Assembly: GCF_036250755.1 (NCBI RefSeq)
Contig: NZ_CP109583.1
Location: 2,356,001 to 2,420,000 of the forward strand
From: Streptomyces uncialis
Lineage (GTDB): Bacteria > Actinomycetota > Actinomycetes > Streptomycetales > Streptomycetaceae
Direction: 5' to 3'
DNA length: 64,000 nt
Position 1 is the first letter of the stretch, and each line of letters begins with the position of its first letter. The notes beneath the pieces are model-generated. The model saw only the letters and a list, made by a program, of their open reading frames with translations. It had not been told where the DNA came from and searched no databases. Shown here piece after piece: positions 1-8,440 of this stretch. Position numbers and translations under genes: made by a program.

Positions 1-521
1 AGGGCGGCGGTCGGCTCGTCGAGGATCACGAGGCCCGGGTCCCCGAGCAGTGAGCGGGCGATGGCGACGGTCTGGCGCTGGCCGCCGGACAGCGAGGCGA
101 TCGGGATGCGGACGCTCGGGATGCGGATGGAGAGGGTGGTCAGCAGTTCACGGGAGCGGCGTTCCATCTCGACCTCGTCGAGGACCGCGTACCGGCGCAG
201 CTCCCGGCCGAGGAAGAGGTTGCCGACGACATCGAGGTTGTCGCAGAGCGCGAGGTCCTGGTAGACGGTGGCGATGCCCAGTTCCTGCGCGTCATGGGGC
301 TTGTCGATCCGGACGGGGGCGCCACGCCATTCGATGGCGCCGCCGTCGACGGGGTGGACCCCGGCGATCGCCTTGACGAGGGTGGACTTCCCGGCGCCGT
401 TGTCGCCGACAAGGGCGACCACCTCACCGGCGTGGACCTCTAGTTCGACCTCGGTGAGCGCCTGGACGGCTCCGAAGCGTTTCGAGATCCCGCGCAGCGC
501 CAGCACGGGGGTTGCGGACAC
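1..521 (-). CDS. xylG: Sugar ABC transporter ATP-binding protein (XylG-type), C-terminal part cut by window edge
   Basis: ATPase subunit energising import of a simple sugar, probably xylose, at the cytoplasmic face of the membrane. The start is GTG at 521, preceded on the minus strand by a GGAG box. Residues 39-47 form the Walker A motif GDNGAGKST. The ABC signature LSGGQRQ and the Walker B motif LVILDEP lie close to the window edge, so only the first nucleotide-binding domain is seen; family members usually carry two in about 500 residues. It lies downstream of the binding-protein gene with a 217-bp gap, giving the order rok-xylF-xylG known from Streptomyces. The permease (xylH) should lie just outside the window. 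Xylose as substrate is inferred from the neighbours, not from this fragment. Confidence 0.9.
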   Translation of the reverse strand, partial: MSATPVLALRGISKRFGAVQALTEVELEVHAGEVVALVGDNGAGKSTLVKAIAGVHPVDGGAIEWRGAPVRIDKPHDAQELGIATVYQDLALCDNLDVVGNLFLGRELRRYAVLDEVEMERRSRELLTTLSIRIPSVRIPIASLSGGQRQTVAIARSLLGDPGLVILDEPTAA

Positions 522-738
522 GTGGCACCATCTCCTTCACCGCCTGACCGGCGGGGGTACCGCGCCTTGGGGGCCGGGCGCGGAGCTGAGGGGAAGGACG
601 GGTTCGTGCGGTGGCCGTGCGGCCCTGGGTGGTCCGGTGCCCTGTCCGTGCTCGCGGGGCGTCGGTGACGGGACACCGGACGGGGGCGGGTCCCGCCGGG
701 GACCCGCGCGGCCCGTGGGCCGCCTGCCATGGGGCGGG

Positions 739-1860
739 TCAGTCCGTCAGACCGAGCTTGTCGCAGTCGGCCCGGTACTTGGCGGTGCAGATCTCCGCGA
801 CGGAGTAGACGCCGTCCTTGAGGACGGTGTCCTTGATGTTGTCCTTGGTCAGCGCGACGACGGGGACGAGGACGGACGGGACGCCCTTGGTGGTGGGGCT
901 GTCGACGGTGTCCTGGGTGAGGGTGTCGAGCTTCTCGCCCCTGGCCAGGGCGACGGCCATCTCGGCGGCGGCGTCCGCCTCGGGCGCGTACGGCTTGTAG
1001 ACGCTCATGTACTGCTCACCGGCGACGATGCGCTGGACCCCGGCGAGTTCGGCGTCCTGGCCGGTGACCGGCGGCAGTGGGGAGACACCGGCGGCCTTGA
1101 GGGCCTGGATGATGCCGCCGGCCATGCCGTCGTTGGCGGAGTAGACGCCGATGATCTCGCCCTTGCCGAGGGCGGTGATGGCGCTCTCCATGTTGGAGTT
1201 GGCGTTCTCCGGCTTCCACTCCTTGGTGTCGAACTCCCGGCCTATGGTCACCTTGCCGTCGAGTTCCTCGTGGGCGCCCGCCTTGAACAGGGCCGCGTTG
1301 GGGTCGGTGACGGAGCCGTTCATCATGACGACCCGGCCGTCCTTGGGCTTGTCACCGAGGGCCGCCACCAGGGCCTTTCCCTGGACACGGCCCACCTCCT
1401 CGTTGTCGAAGGAGGTGTACGCGTCGATCGGGCCCTCGGCCAGCCGGTCGTAGGCGACGACGGGGATGTCCGCCTCCTTGGCCTTGCGGACGGCCCCGGC
1501 GATGGCCTTGGAGTCGACGGCGTCCAGGACGAGCACGTCGACCTTGTTCGTGATCATCGTGTCGACCTGCTGGTTCTGCACGGTGGCGTCCTGCTTGGCG
1601 TTGGCGTACCTGACGTCCGCCTTGCCGTCGGTGAGTTCCTTGACGCGCTTCTCGATGAGGGGTTTGTCGAACTTCTCGTACCGGGCGGTCTGGTTCTCCG
1701 GCAGGAGCAGACCTATCTTCAGTGAGTCGCTCTTCTTCGGGCTCCGGCTGCCGTCGGACTGACGGCCGGATTCCTTGGCACTGCCGCAGGCGGCCAGTGT
1801 GACAGCCGCGGCCGTGACGACAGCGGCCATGGCCGCCCGACGCGTACGCGTGTTCACCAC
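739..1860 (-). CDS. xylF: Sugar ABC transporter substrate-binding lipoprotein (XylF-type)
   Basis: 373-residue extracellular binding protein that delivers a monosaccharide to the XylGH transporter. The N-terminus has basic residues, a hydrophobic stretch and the lipobox LAAC (Cys near residue 25), so it should be lipid-anchored. The mature part is a periplasmic-binding-protein type 1 fold: GLLLPENQTARYEKFDKPL near the start, TITNKVD-like repeats, and DAVDSKAIAGAV and PVVAYDRL in the first lobe, as in D-xylose-binding proteins. The start is GTG at 1860 with GGAGG five bases upstream. The gene lies between the ROK regulator and xylG on the same strand. A 13-bp palindrome about 80 bp upstream is a good candidate for ROK control. 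Xylose specificity is inferred from similarity and synteny. Confidence 0.9.
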   Translation of the reverse strand: MVNTRTRRAAMAAVVTAAAVTLAACGSAKESGRQSDGSRSPKKSDSLKIGLLLPENQTARYEKFDKPLIEKRVKELTDGKADVRYANAKQDATVQNQQVDTMITNKVDVLVLDAVDSKAIAGAVRKAKEADIPVVAYDRLAEGPIDAYTSFDNEEVGRVQGKALVAALGDKPKDGRVVMMNGSVTDPNAALFKAGAHEELDGKVTIGREFDTKEWKPENANSNMESAITALGKGEIIGVYSANDGMAGGIIQALKAAGVSPLPPVTGQDAELAGVQRIVAGEQYMSVYKPYAPEADAAAEMAVALARGEKLDTLTQDTVDSPTTKGVPSVLVPVVALTKDNIKDTVLKDGVYSVAEICTAKYRADCDKLGLTD

Positions 1861-1939
1861 AGATACCTCCCTGACGGGGCCGCGTCATTGCGGCCGAGGT
1901 GGCTGGCAGTCAACTCGGCCCCACCACAAGCGTCAAGGA

Positions 1940-1952
1940 GTTAAGCCTTAAC
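1940..1952. promoter_or_regulatory. Palindrome upstream of xylF, candidate ROK operator
   Basis: GTTAAG-C-CTTAAC is a perfect inverted repeat with a single central base, in the gap between the ROK regulator gene and xylF. It is unusually AT-rich for this genome and sits 80-92 bp upstream of the xylF start. ROK repressors bind AT-rich palindromes near the sugar genes they control, so Rok7B7 binding here is a reasonable inference without direct support. Confidence 0.5.
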
Positions 1953-1978
1953 GAGACGACAACGGTGCCATGTGTGAA

Positions 1979-3187
1979 CTAAGTGAAGGCGGGAGTGGTC
2001 CGCCCGTTCACGGGAACGGACGCGTCCAGAAGAGTGGACGCGTCCATCTCGGTGAGCGCCAGCACGAGCGCGCCCAGCACCTCGGCCCGGCCGCCGAGCG
2101 CGCCGGGCAGTACGGAGAGCTGCCGTGCCGCGCTCGGTATCGCGTACCGGCCGACGGATTCGCGTACCGGGCCGAGCAGCAGTTCACCGGCTTCCGCCAG
2201 GTCACCGCCGATGACGATCCGGCTCGGGTTCAGCAGATTGCACAGGCTCGCCACTCCGGTGCCGATGTGGCGGCCGACGTCCGCGACGACCCGGCGGCAT
2301 CCGGGGTCGCCGTCGCGGGCCAGCCTGACGACGCGCTCCATGGTCAGATCGGGGCCGTGGCTGGAGCGCAGCAGGGGCAGGACGTAGCGGGCGGCGGTGA
2401 ACGTCTCCAGGCAGCCGCGGTTGCCGCAGCGGCAGACCGGGCCGGACTCGTCGAGGGTGATGTGCCCGATCTCCCCGGCGGTGCCGCCGGGGCCCCGGTA
2501 GATCTCCCCGTTGATCACCAGTCCGGCGCCGACCCCGCTGGAGACCTTGATGTACGCGAGGTCCTTGACGCCCCGCCCGCTGCCCCAGACGAGTTCGCCG
2601 AGGGCGCCGAGGTTGGCGTCGTTGTCGACGTGGACGGGGATGCCGAGCCGGCCGCCCAGTTCCTCGGCGGGCCTGGTGCCGACCCAGCCGGGCAGTATCG
2701 AGGTGGACCCGAGGGTGCCGGTGACCAGATCGATGGGGCCGGGGACCCCGAGGCCCAGGCCGGTGATCTTGGCGCGGTCCAGTCCGGCGGCCTCGATCAG
2801 CCGGTCGACCAGCCGTTCCGCGCGGTCGAAGCCGTCCTGCGCGGAGGCGTCGACGTCCACCGGTTCGGACTCCTCGGCGAGCACCTGGTGGGCGAGGTTG
2901 CCGATCGCCACCCGGAGGTGGGTGTGTCCGAAGTCGACCCCGACGACGATGCCCGCGTCCCCGCTGAGGGAGACGCTGCGGGCCCGCCTGCCACCCGCCG
3001 AGGTGGGGGTGACCTGGACCTTTCCCTGGTCCTTCAGCTCGCGGACGATGTTCGAGACGGTCGCCGCCGACAGTCCTGTGCCCCGGGCGATCTCCGCCTG
3101 GGTGAGGGAGCCCGCCAGCCGTACGGCCCGGACCACGCGTTCCAGATTGGCCCGGTGCAACGACGACTGCGAACCCGGAGTCTCCAT
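1979..3187 (-). CDS. rok7B7: ROK-family transcriptional regulator (Rok7B7-like)
   Basis: 402-residue sugar-responsive regulator. An N-terminal winged HTH (residues about 10-65, with LTQAEIARGTGLSAATVSNI) precedes a ROK sugar-kinase-like domain beginning VVGVDFGHTHLRVAIGN. The ROK zinc motif appears as CRCGNRGCLE. In Streptomyces coelicolor the neighbour of xylFGH, Rok7B7, affects xylose uptake, carbon catabolite repression and antibiotic production; the matching gene order supports equivalence. The frame is open upstream to 3316, but ATG 3187 is preferred because it gives the normal ROK N-terminus and has AGGAG upstream. No intact sugar-kinase function is implied: the HTH marks it as a regulator. 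Confidence 0.92.
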   Translation of the reverse strand: METPGSQSSLHRANLERVVRAVRLAGSLTQAEIARGTGLSAATVSNIVRELKDQGKVQVTPTSAGGRRARSVSLSGDAGIVVGVDFGHTHLRVAIGNLAHQVLAEESEPVDVDASAQDGFDRAERLVDRLIEAAGLDRAKITGLGLGVPGPIDLVTGTLGSTSILPGWVGTRPAEELGGRLGIPVHVDNDANLGALGELVWGSGRGVKDLAYIKVSSGVGAGLVINGEIYRGPGGTAGEIGHITLDESGPVCRCGNRGCLETFTAARYVLPLLRSSHGPDLTMERVVRLARDGDPGCRRVVADVGRHIGTGVASLCNLLNPSRIVIGGDLAEAGELLLGPVRESVGRYAIPSAARQLSVLPGALGGRAEVLGALVLALTEMDASTLLDASVPVNGRTTPAFT

Positions 3188-3741
3188 CGGCCCATCCACT
3201 CCTGTTTCCCGGGGGCGGCCACGGTGCGCCGCCCCAGTGCCCGGGTCGGTGAAGCGGAACCGGGCTGTGTACAAGTCATGAACACCAAGCTCCGCCGAAC
3301 GGGTTACCGCAGTCAAGTCCTTGAGGGAAATCGGTGACGAATCGCATCAAGTACCCCAAGGCCCCCGGACCGCTGCCGCGAGGTCTTCCCGGACCCGCCC
3401 CGGGCCCGCGGCACCCGTCGCGCGGTCCGGACAGCACGGGCGCCCCGGTTTGTCCAGCGCGGACCCGCCCGGTAGCCGTCCGCGGCTGATACCCACCCCT
3501 GTACGACCGTCCGGGGGAATTCGGTGCGATCCACGGGAACCGGACGGCCCCGTACATGGCACCCCCTCCGCCCTTCGGAGGACGGGGGGCGGGCAGGGGT
3601 TCGCTGGGGTCGCCCAGAGGGTCCGGCACCACCGATCGGCGGGGGCGATCCCCCGGTCACCCCCCGATCGGTGGGGCGCAATGTCACTCCAGTGGTGTAG
3701 ACGTATACCTGACCACGTTCTACGTATGGACACATGCGTTC
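3188..3741. other. Intergenic region between rok7B7 and luxR with a long hairpin
   Basis: No convincing gene. A nested inverted repeat at 3629-3674 has 11-bp outer arms (CCACCGATCGG / CCGATCGGTGG) and 6-bp inner arms (CGGGGG / CCCCCG). It lies about 70 bp upstream of the luxR start and is followed by relatively AT-rich DNA (3700-3740) containing TACGTA-type half-sites, likely the luxR promoter. A second small hairpin (CCTCCG...CGGAGG) lies at 3565-3581. The large hairpin could attenuate transcription or be an operator. Confidence 0.5.
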
Positions 3742-4437
3742 ATGAGACCCGGGGGGGCCGTGATCGACATAGGGCTGTTTGACGACAGCGAAGTGTATCG
3801 AGCAGGGATCGAAGCCGTTTTAGCTACTGAAGCGGACATCAAGGTCACTGTCTCCGGAAAGGTGCATGAGGCGACGGCGCAATTGCGCCATGTTCGCCCG
3901 CAGGTAGTGCTGCTGGGCAGTGTGCGCGGGCATGATCAGGTGCTCACCGCGCTGGGACGGCTGCGGCGGATGGGCACCCCGCCCGTGCTGCTGCTGATCC
4001 CCGCGCAGGAGCGGATCTCGCTGCACGGACTGCTGGAGGCCGGGGCACTCGGCATCACCGACCGTGACGGCGGGGCGGCAGCACTCGCCCATGCCGTCAG
4101 AACCGTCGCCTCCGGAGGGTGGTCGCTGCCCGCGCAGCTCGCCCGGACGGTGGTGACGGGCTATCTGCGCGGTGGTGCGCGGGAGCACGGCAACCGCGCG
4201 CTCCAGGAGGTCCGGGAGAGACTGACGCCCCGGCAGCAGGAGGTGCTGACGCTGATGAGCGAGGGAATGACCAACCCCGAGATCGCCGAGGTCCTCTCCG
4301 TCGGCACCGCGACCGTCAAGGATCATGTCCAGACGATCCTGGACCGGCTGGGCACGCCCAACCGGACACTGGCGGCGCGGCTCGCCTGGGAGGCGCAGCT
4401 CGCGACATGCGGGCCCGCGACCCCTTCCGGGGTGTGA
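3742..4437 (+). CDS. Orphan LuxR-family response-regulator-like protein with atypical receiver domain
   Basis: 231-residue DNA-binding regulator. The C-terminal NarL/LuxR HTH is clear (LTPRQQEVLTLMSEGMTNPEIAEVLSVGTATVKDHVQTIL, about residues 165-210). The N-terminal 120 residues look like a receiver domain: GLFDDSEVYRAGIEAVL gives the acidic pair and helix 1. The strand that should end in the phospho-acceptor Asp reads QVVLLGSV instead, so phosphorylation by a kinase is unlikely. No histidine kinase gene is adjacent. ATG 3742 is chosen as the first Met next to the domain; GTG 3760 is possible, and neither has a strong ribosome site. It lies between two sugar-uptake loci and may control one of them. 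Confidence 0.85.
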   Translation: MRPGGAVIDIGLFDDSEVYRAGIEAVLATEADIKVTVSGKVHEATAQLRHVRPQVVLLGSVRGHDQVLTALGRLRRMGTPPVLLLIPAQERISLHGLLEAGALGITDRDGGAAALAHAVRTVASGGWSLPAQLARTVVTGYLRGGAREHGNRALQEVRERLTPRQQEVLTLMSEGMTNPEIAEVLSVGTATVKDHVQTILDRLGTPNRTLAARLAWEAQLATCGPATPSGV

Positions 4438-4442
4438 CGCAC

Positions 4443-4465
4443 GGGGGCGGACCTGGTCCGCCCCC
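4443..4465 (+). terminator. Hairpin terminator after luxR
   Basis: Arms GGGGGCGGACC and GGTCCGCCCCC separated by one base, immediately after the luxR stop. It has no U-run, as is common in Streptomyces. Confidence 0.7.
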
Positions 4466-4540
4466 GCTTCACCCGCGGGTTCCACGGGTGCGCGGTTCCA
4501 CGCGTCGTACGTGCCGGGTACGGCGGAAGCCGGATACGAC

Positions 4541-4577
4541 GGAAGGGGCCCGGGGCTTCGCGCCTCGGACCCCTTCC
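4541..4577. terminator. Hairpin terminator between luxR and ngcG
   Basis: Near-perfect stem starting GGAAGGGG and closing CCCCTTCC with a short GC-rich loop, just downstream of the ngcG stop on the minus strand. It can serve both convergent transcripts. Confidence 0.7.
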
Positions 4578-4590
4578 GGAGTGGTGCTTG

Positions 4591-5511
4591 TTACTTCAGG
4601 GCGCCGGCCGTGAGGCCGGAGACCACCTGGCGCTGGAAGACGATGTACGCGGCGAGCACCGGCAGCATCGCCATGACGAGACCGGCGAAGAGGCCGGACC
4701 AGTCACCCTTGTAGCCCTGCGAGACGGAGAGCTGCACCAGGCCCTGGGTCAGCACCCGGTTCTCCGGGTCGCTGTTGAGCACGGTGGGCAGCATGTACTG
4801 GTTCCACTGGCCCAGGAAGTTGAAGATGCCGACGCTGATCAGACCGGGCCGCGCCATCGGCAGCATGATCTGGAAGAACGTCCTGGTGTGGGTGGCCCCG
4901 TCCACGAACGCCGCCTCCGCCACCGAACTGGGCAGGCTGCGGAAGAAGGAGGTCAGGAAGAACACCGTGAACGGCAGTGAGTAGGCGATGTACACCAGGA
5001 TCAGACCGTGGATGGTGTTCAGGAGCCCCATGTTGTTCACGACGTAGAACAGGGGCACCAGGGCCAGCATCACCGGGAAGCTCATACCACCGACGAACAG
5101 GTAGTAGAGGAACCGGTTCCCCGGGAACTCGAACCGGGCCAGCACATAGGCCGCCATCGAACCGAGGACCAGGGTGCCGATCAGCGACCCGCCCACCACC
5201 ATGATGGTGTTCAGGAAGTAGTCGGCCATACGGGCCTGGCTCCAGGCCCTCGACCAGTTGTCGAAGTTCAGCGAGGTCGGGAGCGACCAGGGCGAGTTGA
5301 AGATCGCCGCGTCGTCCTTGAAGGAGGTCATCACCGCCCAGAGCAGCGGCATCACCACCAGGATCGCCCAGACGATCAGGATGCCGTGCGAGAAGACGTT
5401 GAGGACCTGGCCCTCGGACTTCTCCTTCGGACGCGGCGGGCGTCCGTCCTGCTTGCTGACCCGGGGCGCGGGAACGGCATCCGGGGCGGTGGGGGTCTCA
5501 GTGGTCTTCAT
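4591..5511 (-). CDS. ngcG: Carbohydrate ABC transporter permease (NgcG-like, MalG type)
   Basis: 306-residue inner-membrane permease of the N-acetylglucosamine/chitobiose importer. After a hydrophilic 35-residue N-terminus there are six predicted membrane segments (first: SHGILIVWAILVVMPLLWAV). The EAA loop that contacts the ATPase appears as EAAFVDGATHTRTFFQIMLP. Its start ATG overlaps the stop of the upstream permease gene (TGATG), indicating translational coupling. No ATPase gene is present in the operon; in Streptomyces, CUT1 importers of this kind share the MsiK ATPase encoded elsewhere. The name rests on synteny with ngcEFG beside rok7B7. Confidence 0.9.
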   Translation of the reverse strand: MKTTETPTAPDAVPAPRVSKQDGRPPRPKEKSEGQVLNVFSHGILIVWAILVVMPLLWAVMTSFKDDAAIFNSPWSLPTSLNFDNWSRAWSQARMADYFLNTIMVVGGSLIGTLVLGSMAAYVLARFEFPGNRFLYYLFVGGMSFPVMLALVPLFYVVNNMGLLNTIHGLILVYIAYSLPFTVFFLTSFFRSLPSSVAEAAFVDGATHTRTFFQIMLPMARPGLISVGIFNFLGQWNQYMLPTVLNSDPENRVLTQGLVQLSVSQGYKGDWSGLFAGLVMAMLPVLAAYIVFQRQVVSGLTAGALK

Positions 5512-6437
5512 CAGAACTCCAGCCGCTCGCGCCGGCCCAGCTTCATCACGATGGCCGCGAAGGCCAGGGTCACGACGAGCAGAGCGACACCGATCGTGGT
5601 TGCGTAGGCGGCCTGGCCGTCACGGAACGCCTTCTGGTACACGTACAGCACCATGACGGTGGTGGAGTAGTCCGGGCCGCCGGGGCCGATCGTCATGATC
5701 TGTACGACCGCGAACGACTCGGCGCCGAGCGCCAGGACACCGATGTAGACCCAGCCGGACTGGACCGTGTCCCACAGCAGCGGCAGGGTGACCCTGAAGA
5801 AGGTCGTGATCCTGCTGGCGCCGTCGAGCAGCGCGGCCTCGTACAGCTCGGTCGGGATCGACGCCATTCCGGCGGAGAAGAGGACCACGAAGAATCCGAC
5901 CGTGGACCAGACGAGTACCGCCATCACGCACCAGAGCGCGAGATCCGGGTCCCCCAGCCACACCGGCTGGAGGTCGTCGAGTCCGATCGCCTTGAAAGTG
6001 GAGTTCAGGGCCCCGCTCTGCGGGTTGTAGGCGAACTGGAAGAGCAGGGCGACGATCGCGATCGACAGGACCTGCGGGAAGAAATAGACGATCTTGTAGA
6101 AGCCCGAGCCACGTACCCCGCTGACCACGGGGCCGCCCTTGCGGCGCCTTCCTCCGACGTTGATCATAAACGCGAAGAAAAGCGCCAGGCTGAGTGTCAC
6201 CAGCGGCAGCAGCAACGCGAACAACATGCTGTGCTGCAACGATCTCCAGAAGATGTCGTCTTCGAACATCCTGCTGTAGTTGTCGAAGCCCACCATCTCG
6301 AAGTCCGGGCTCAGGCCGGTCCAGTTCGTGAAGGAATAGAAGATGGACTGGATGAACGGCCAGATGACGAAGAGTGTGTACAACGTCATCGGGATCACTA
6401 GGAATCCCACGATGAACCGGTACTTACCGTGCTGCAT
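5511..6437 (-). CDS. ngcF: Carbohydrate ABC transporter permease (NgcF-like, MalF type)
   Basis: 308-residue integral-membrane permease partnering NgcG. Six hydrophobic segments are visible, starting with FIVGFLVIPMTLYTLFVIWPF, and the EAA loop reads ELYEAALLDGASRITTFFRVTLP. The start is ATG 6437, 50 bp after ngcE on the same strand, so the three genes form one operon in the order E-F-G. The ribosome site is weak, suggesting dependence on ngcE translation or a lower expression level than the binding protein, as is usual for such importers. Confidence 0.9.
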   Translation of the reverse strand: MQHGKYRFIVGFLVIPMTLYTLFVIWPFIQSIFYSFTNWTGLSPDFEMVGFDNYSRMFEDDIFWRSLQHSMLFALLLPLVTLSLALFFAFMINVGGRRRKGGPVVSGVRGSGFYKIVYFFPQVLSIAIVALLFQFAYNPQSGALNSTFKAIGLDDLQPVWLGDPDLALWCVMAVLVWSTVGFFVVLFSAGMASIPTELYEAALLDGASRITTFFRVTLPLLWDTVQSGWVYIGVLALGAESFAVVQIMTIGPGGPDYSTTVMVLYVYQKAFRDGQAAYATTIGVALLVVTLAFAAIVMKLGRRERLEF

Positions 6438-6487
6438 TGCTACCGACCCCGATCTTTCCGCGGGTGCCGCCGCTGGTGACCCATGGC

Positions 6488-7936
6488 TTACTGGTGCTTG
6501 TAGTGCTTGATCGAATCGTCCTTGGCCGTGGCGTCGGCGAAGTCCTGGATCCGCTTGACGGCCTCGGCCGGTGTCACGCTGCCGGCCAGCAGACCGCTGA
6601 GCACCGCGACACCGATCTGCTCACGCTGGAGCTGCCCGTACCAGTCCTGGAGACGCGGGTTCACCACGTTCTCCCCGGCCTTCTCCAGCGCGGCCACGCC
6701 CGCCTTGAGACCCGGGCTGAGGTCGATGCCCGTGGTGCCACCGTTGAAGGCGGTCAGGGACTTGACCTTGGAGGTGAAGTTCTTGGAGGACTCCTCGCTC
6801 AGCATGGTGCGCAGGAGCTCCATGCCTCCCTCGGGGTTCTTCGCCTTCGCGGGGACGATGAAGGGCTCGCCGCCGGACGCCCAGATGGTCCCGAAGGGCA
6901 TCTTGTCGGAGGAGTCGATACCGGTCGGGGCGGAAACCGTGAGACCGAAGTCCTTCGGCATGGTGGACGCGGCCTCGTTCTCGACCCAGGAGCCGTTGGG
7001 GATGAACAGCGCCTTCCCCTTGGTCCACTCGGTCTGCGACTGGATGTGGTCGAGACCGGGGGTGCCCTTGAGGATGTAGCCCTTCTTGAAGAGCTCGTAG
7101 TACGCCTCGAAACACTCCTTGACCGCGGGGTGCTTCCACGCGTTGGGCTCAAGGTTGTCGATCGCGTCGAGGACCTCGCGGCCACCGCGCTTGGCGATCA
7201 TCGGGTACAGCGAGAACGGCAGGTAGTACGGGTGCTTGCCCGCGTAGGTCCAGCCCGCGATGCCCTTCCTCTTGGCCTTCTCGCAGACCTTGAGCATGTC
7301 GTCCCAGGTCTCGGGGTAGGTCTCGTCCAGGCCGTCGAGGGCCTTCTGCGAGTACCAGACGCCGTACAGGGTGTAGGCGTAGTAGAGGATCCAGACCTGC
7401 TCGCCCTCGAACTGGCCCATCTCGACGATGCCGGGCCGCAGGGTGTCGCGGACCTTCTTGTTCGGGTCGTCGTACGACGCCGAGTCGAGCAGGGTGGTGA
7501 GGTCGGACAGCTGCTTCTTGCCGACCAGGACCCCCATGTCCATCTGGTCCTTGCCGGAGTTGTCGATGAGGTCCGGCGGGGTGCCCCCGTTGAAGCGGGG
7601 CTGGAGGACGGGCTGGATCGTCTGGGTGGTGGTGAACTTGACCTTCCCGGCCTTGGGGAAGTTCTTCTCGTAGATCTTGTTGGCGTCCTCGGCGTACTCC
7701 TTGCCGAATCCACCGTCGAAGAGGACGAATTCCACCTGGGCGCTCTCGTTCACGCCAAGCGGGTTCTTCTCCGTCTTCTTGCCCTTTTCCACCTTGTTGC
7801 CCGAATCGCTGTCGCCGCTCGCGCAGGCCGACAGGAAGCTCATCGTGGGCACGGCCACCAGGCCGAGTGCAGCGGACCGCTTGATCAGATCACGGCGGCC
7901 GACGCCGTTCTGCTTGTTCTGGGCGGAAGATCCCAT
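6488..7936 (-). CDS. ngcE: N-acetylglucosamine/chitobiose-binding lipoprotein (NgcE-like)
   Basis: 482-residue extracellular solute-binding protein of the CUT1 class. The N-terminus carries a twin-arginine-like RRD motif (GVGRRDLIKRSAALGLVAV), a hydrophobic core and the lipobox LSAC, so Tat-exported lipoprotein maturation is likely. The mature domain is a type 1 maltose-binding-like fold with WYSQKALDGL and TYPETWDDML in the middle. ATG 7936 follows a GAGGA box; longer in-frame extension is possible but has no ribosome site. In S. coelicolor the equivalent protein binds diacetylchitobiose. A DasR-box-like sequence lies about 200 bp upstream, fitting chitin/GlcNAc control. Confidence 0.92.
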   Translation of the reverse strand: MGSSAQNKQNGVGRRDLIKRSAALGLVAVPTMSFLSACASGDSDSGNKVEKGKKTEKNPLGVNESAQVEFVLFDGGFGKEYAEDANKIYEKNFPKAGKVKFTTTQTIQPVLQPRFNGGTPPDLIDNSGKDQMDMGVLVGKKQLSDLTTLLDSASYDDPNKKVRDTLRPGIVEMGQFEGEQVWILYYAYTLYGVWYSQKALDGLDETYPETWDDMLKVCEKAKRKGIAGWTYAGKHPYYLPFSLYPMIAKRGGREVLDAIDNLEPNAWKHPAVKECFEAYYELFKKGYILKGTPGLDHIQSQTEWTKGKALFIPNGSWVENEAASTMPKDFGLTVSAPTGIDSSDKMPFGTIWASGGEPFIVPAKAKNPEGGMELLRTMLSEESSKNFTSKVKSLTAFNGGTTGIDLSPGLKAGVAALEKAGENVVNPRLQDWYGQLQREQIGVAVLSGLLAGSVTPAEAVKRIQDFADATAKDDSIKHYKHQ

Positions 7937-8133
7937 GCTCAAGTCCTCGCCTTCTCCAGGACTCAGGCGGTGAACCGGACCCTCCCCGGCACCGCGGTGT
8001 GATGAAGCTGGGGTCGAACAGAAAACCACGGGATCGGCTGGAATGTGCGGTACCGGTGCCCCCTGACACCACTGTTCCGCGTTCCCCTCTTCCCCCCCGG
8101 TCGGCCCGCGGCCAGAAACTGCTGCGGACGCGC

Positions 8134-8149
8134 ACAGGTATAGTCCACT
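8134..8149 (-). promoter_or_regulatory. Candidate DasR box (dre) upstream of ngcE
   Basis: On the minus strand the sequence AGTGGACTATACCTGT matches 12 of 16 positions of the DasR consensus AGTGGTCTAGACCACT, including the conserved GG and CC pairs. It lies 198 bp upstream of the ngcE start. DasR is the GlcNAc-responsive GntR repressor of chitin metabolism in Streptomyces. The match is read by eye; binding is inference. Confidence 0.55.
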
Positions 8150-8407
8150 TGAGGACGCGCGGGCAAGATCGAATGCAGGTTTGGGCGGCAGTCTTTCCCT
8201 AGTTGAGACCTCACGGATATATAGCCCGACCTCCCCCGGGCCCTCCCCGCGACCACCGCGGGACGCGTTCGCTTCCGCACATCCGATGACCCGATGAACC
8301 TCCCGGGCCCGGCGCGCCGAACCCCCCGTACGCCCCACGGCATCACGGACAACACCCTGGACACCTCACGCCACTTACCGCAGTACTGTTCCTTGCGCAA
8401 CGGAATT

Positions 8408-8419
8408 GACAACGTTGTC
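8408..8419. promoter_or_regulatory. LacI-type operator upstream of the GH92 gene
   Basis: GACAAC|GTTGTC is a perfect 12-bp palindrome with the central CG step typical of LacI-family operators. It lies 22 bp upstream of the GH92 start, where a bound repressor would block transcription. No lacI-type gene lies in the window, so the regulator would act from elsewhere. Confidence 0.65.
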
Positions 8420-8440
8420 CACTTCCCGGAGGGAACTCGG

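Noticed and set aside
6488..8338. Longer NgcE start at 8338
   Set aside because: The extension has no ribosome site, lacks a signal sequence at its start, and runs through the putative DasR box and promoter.
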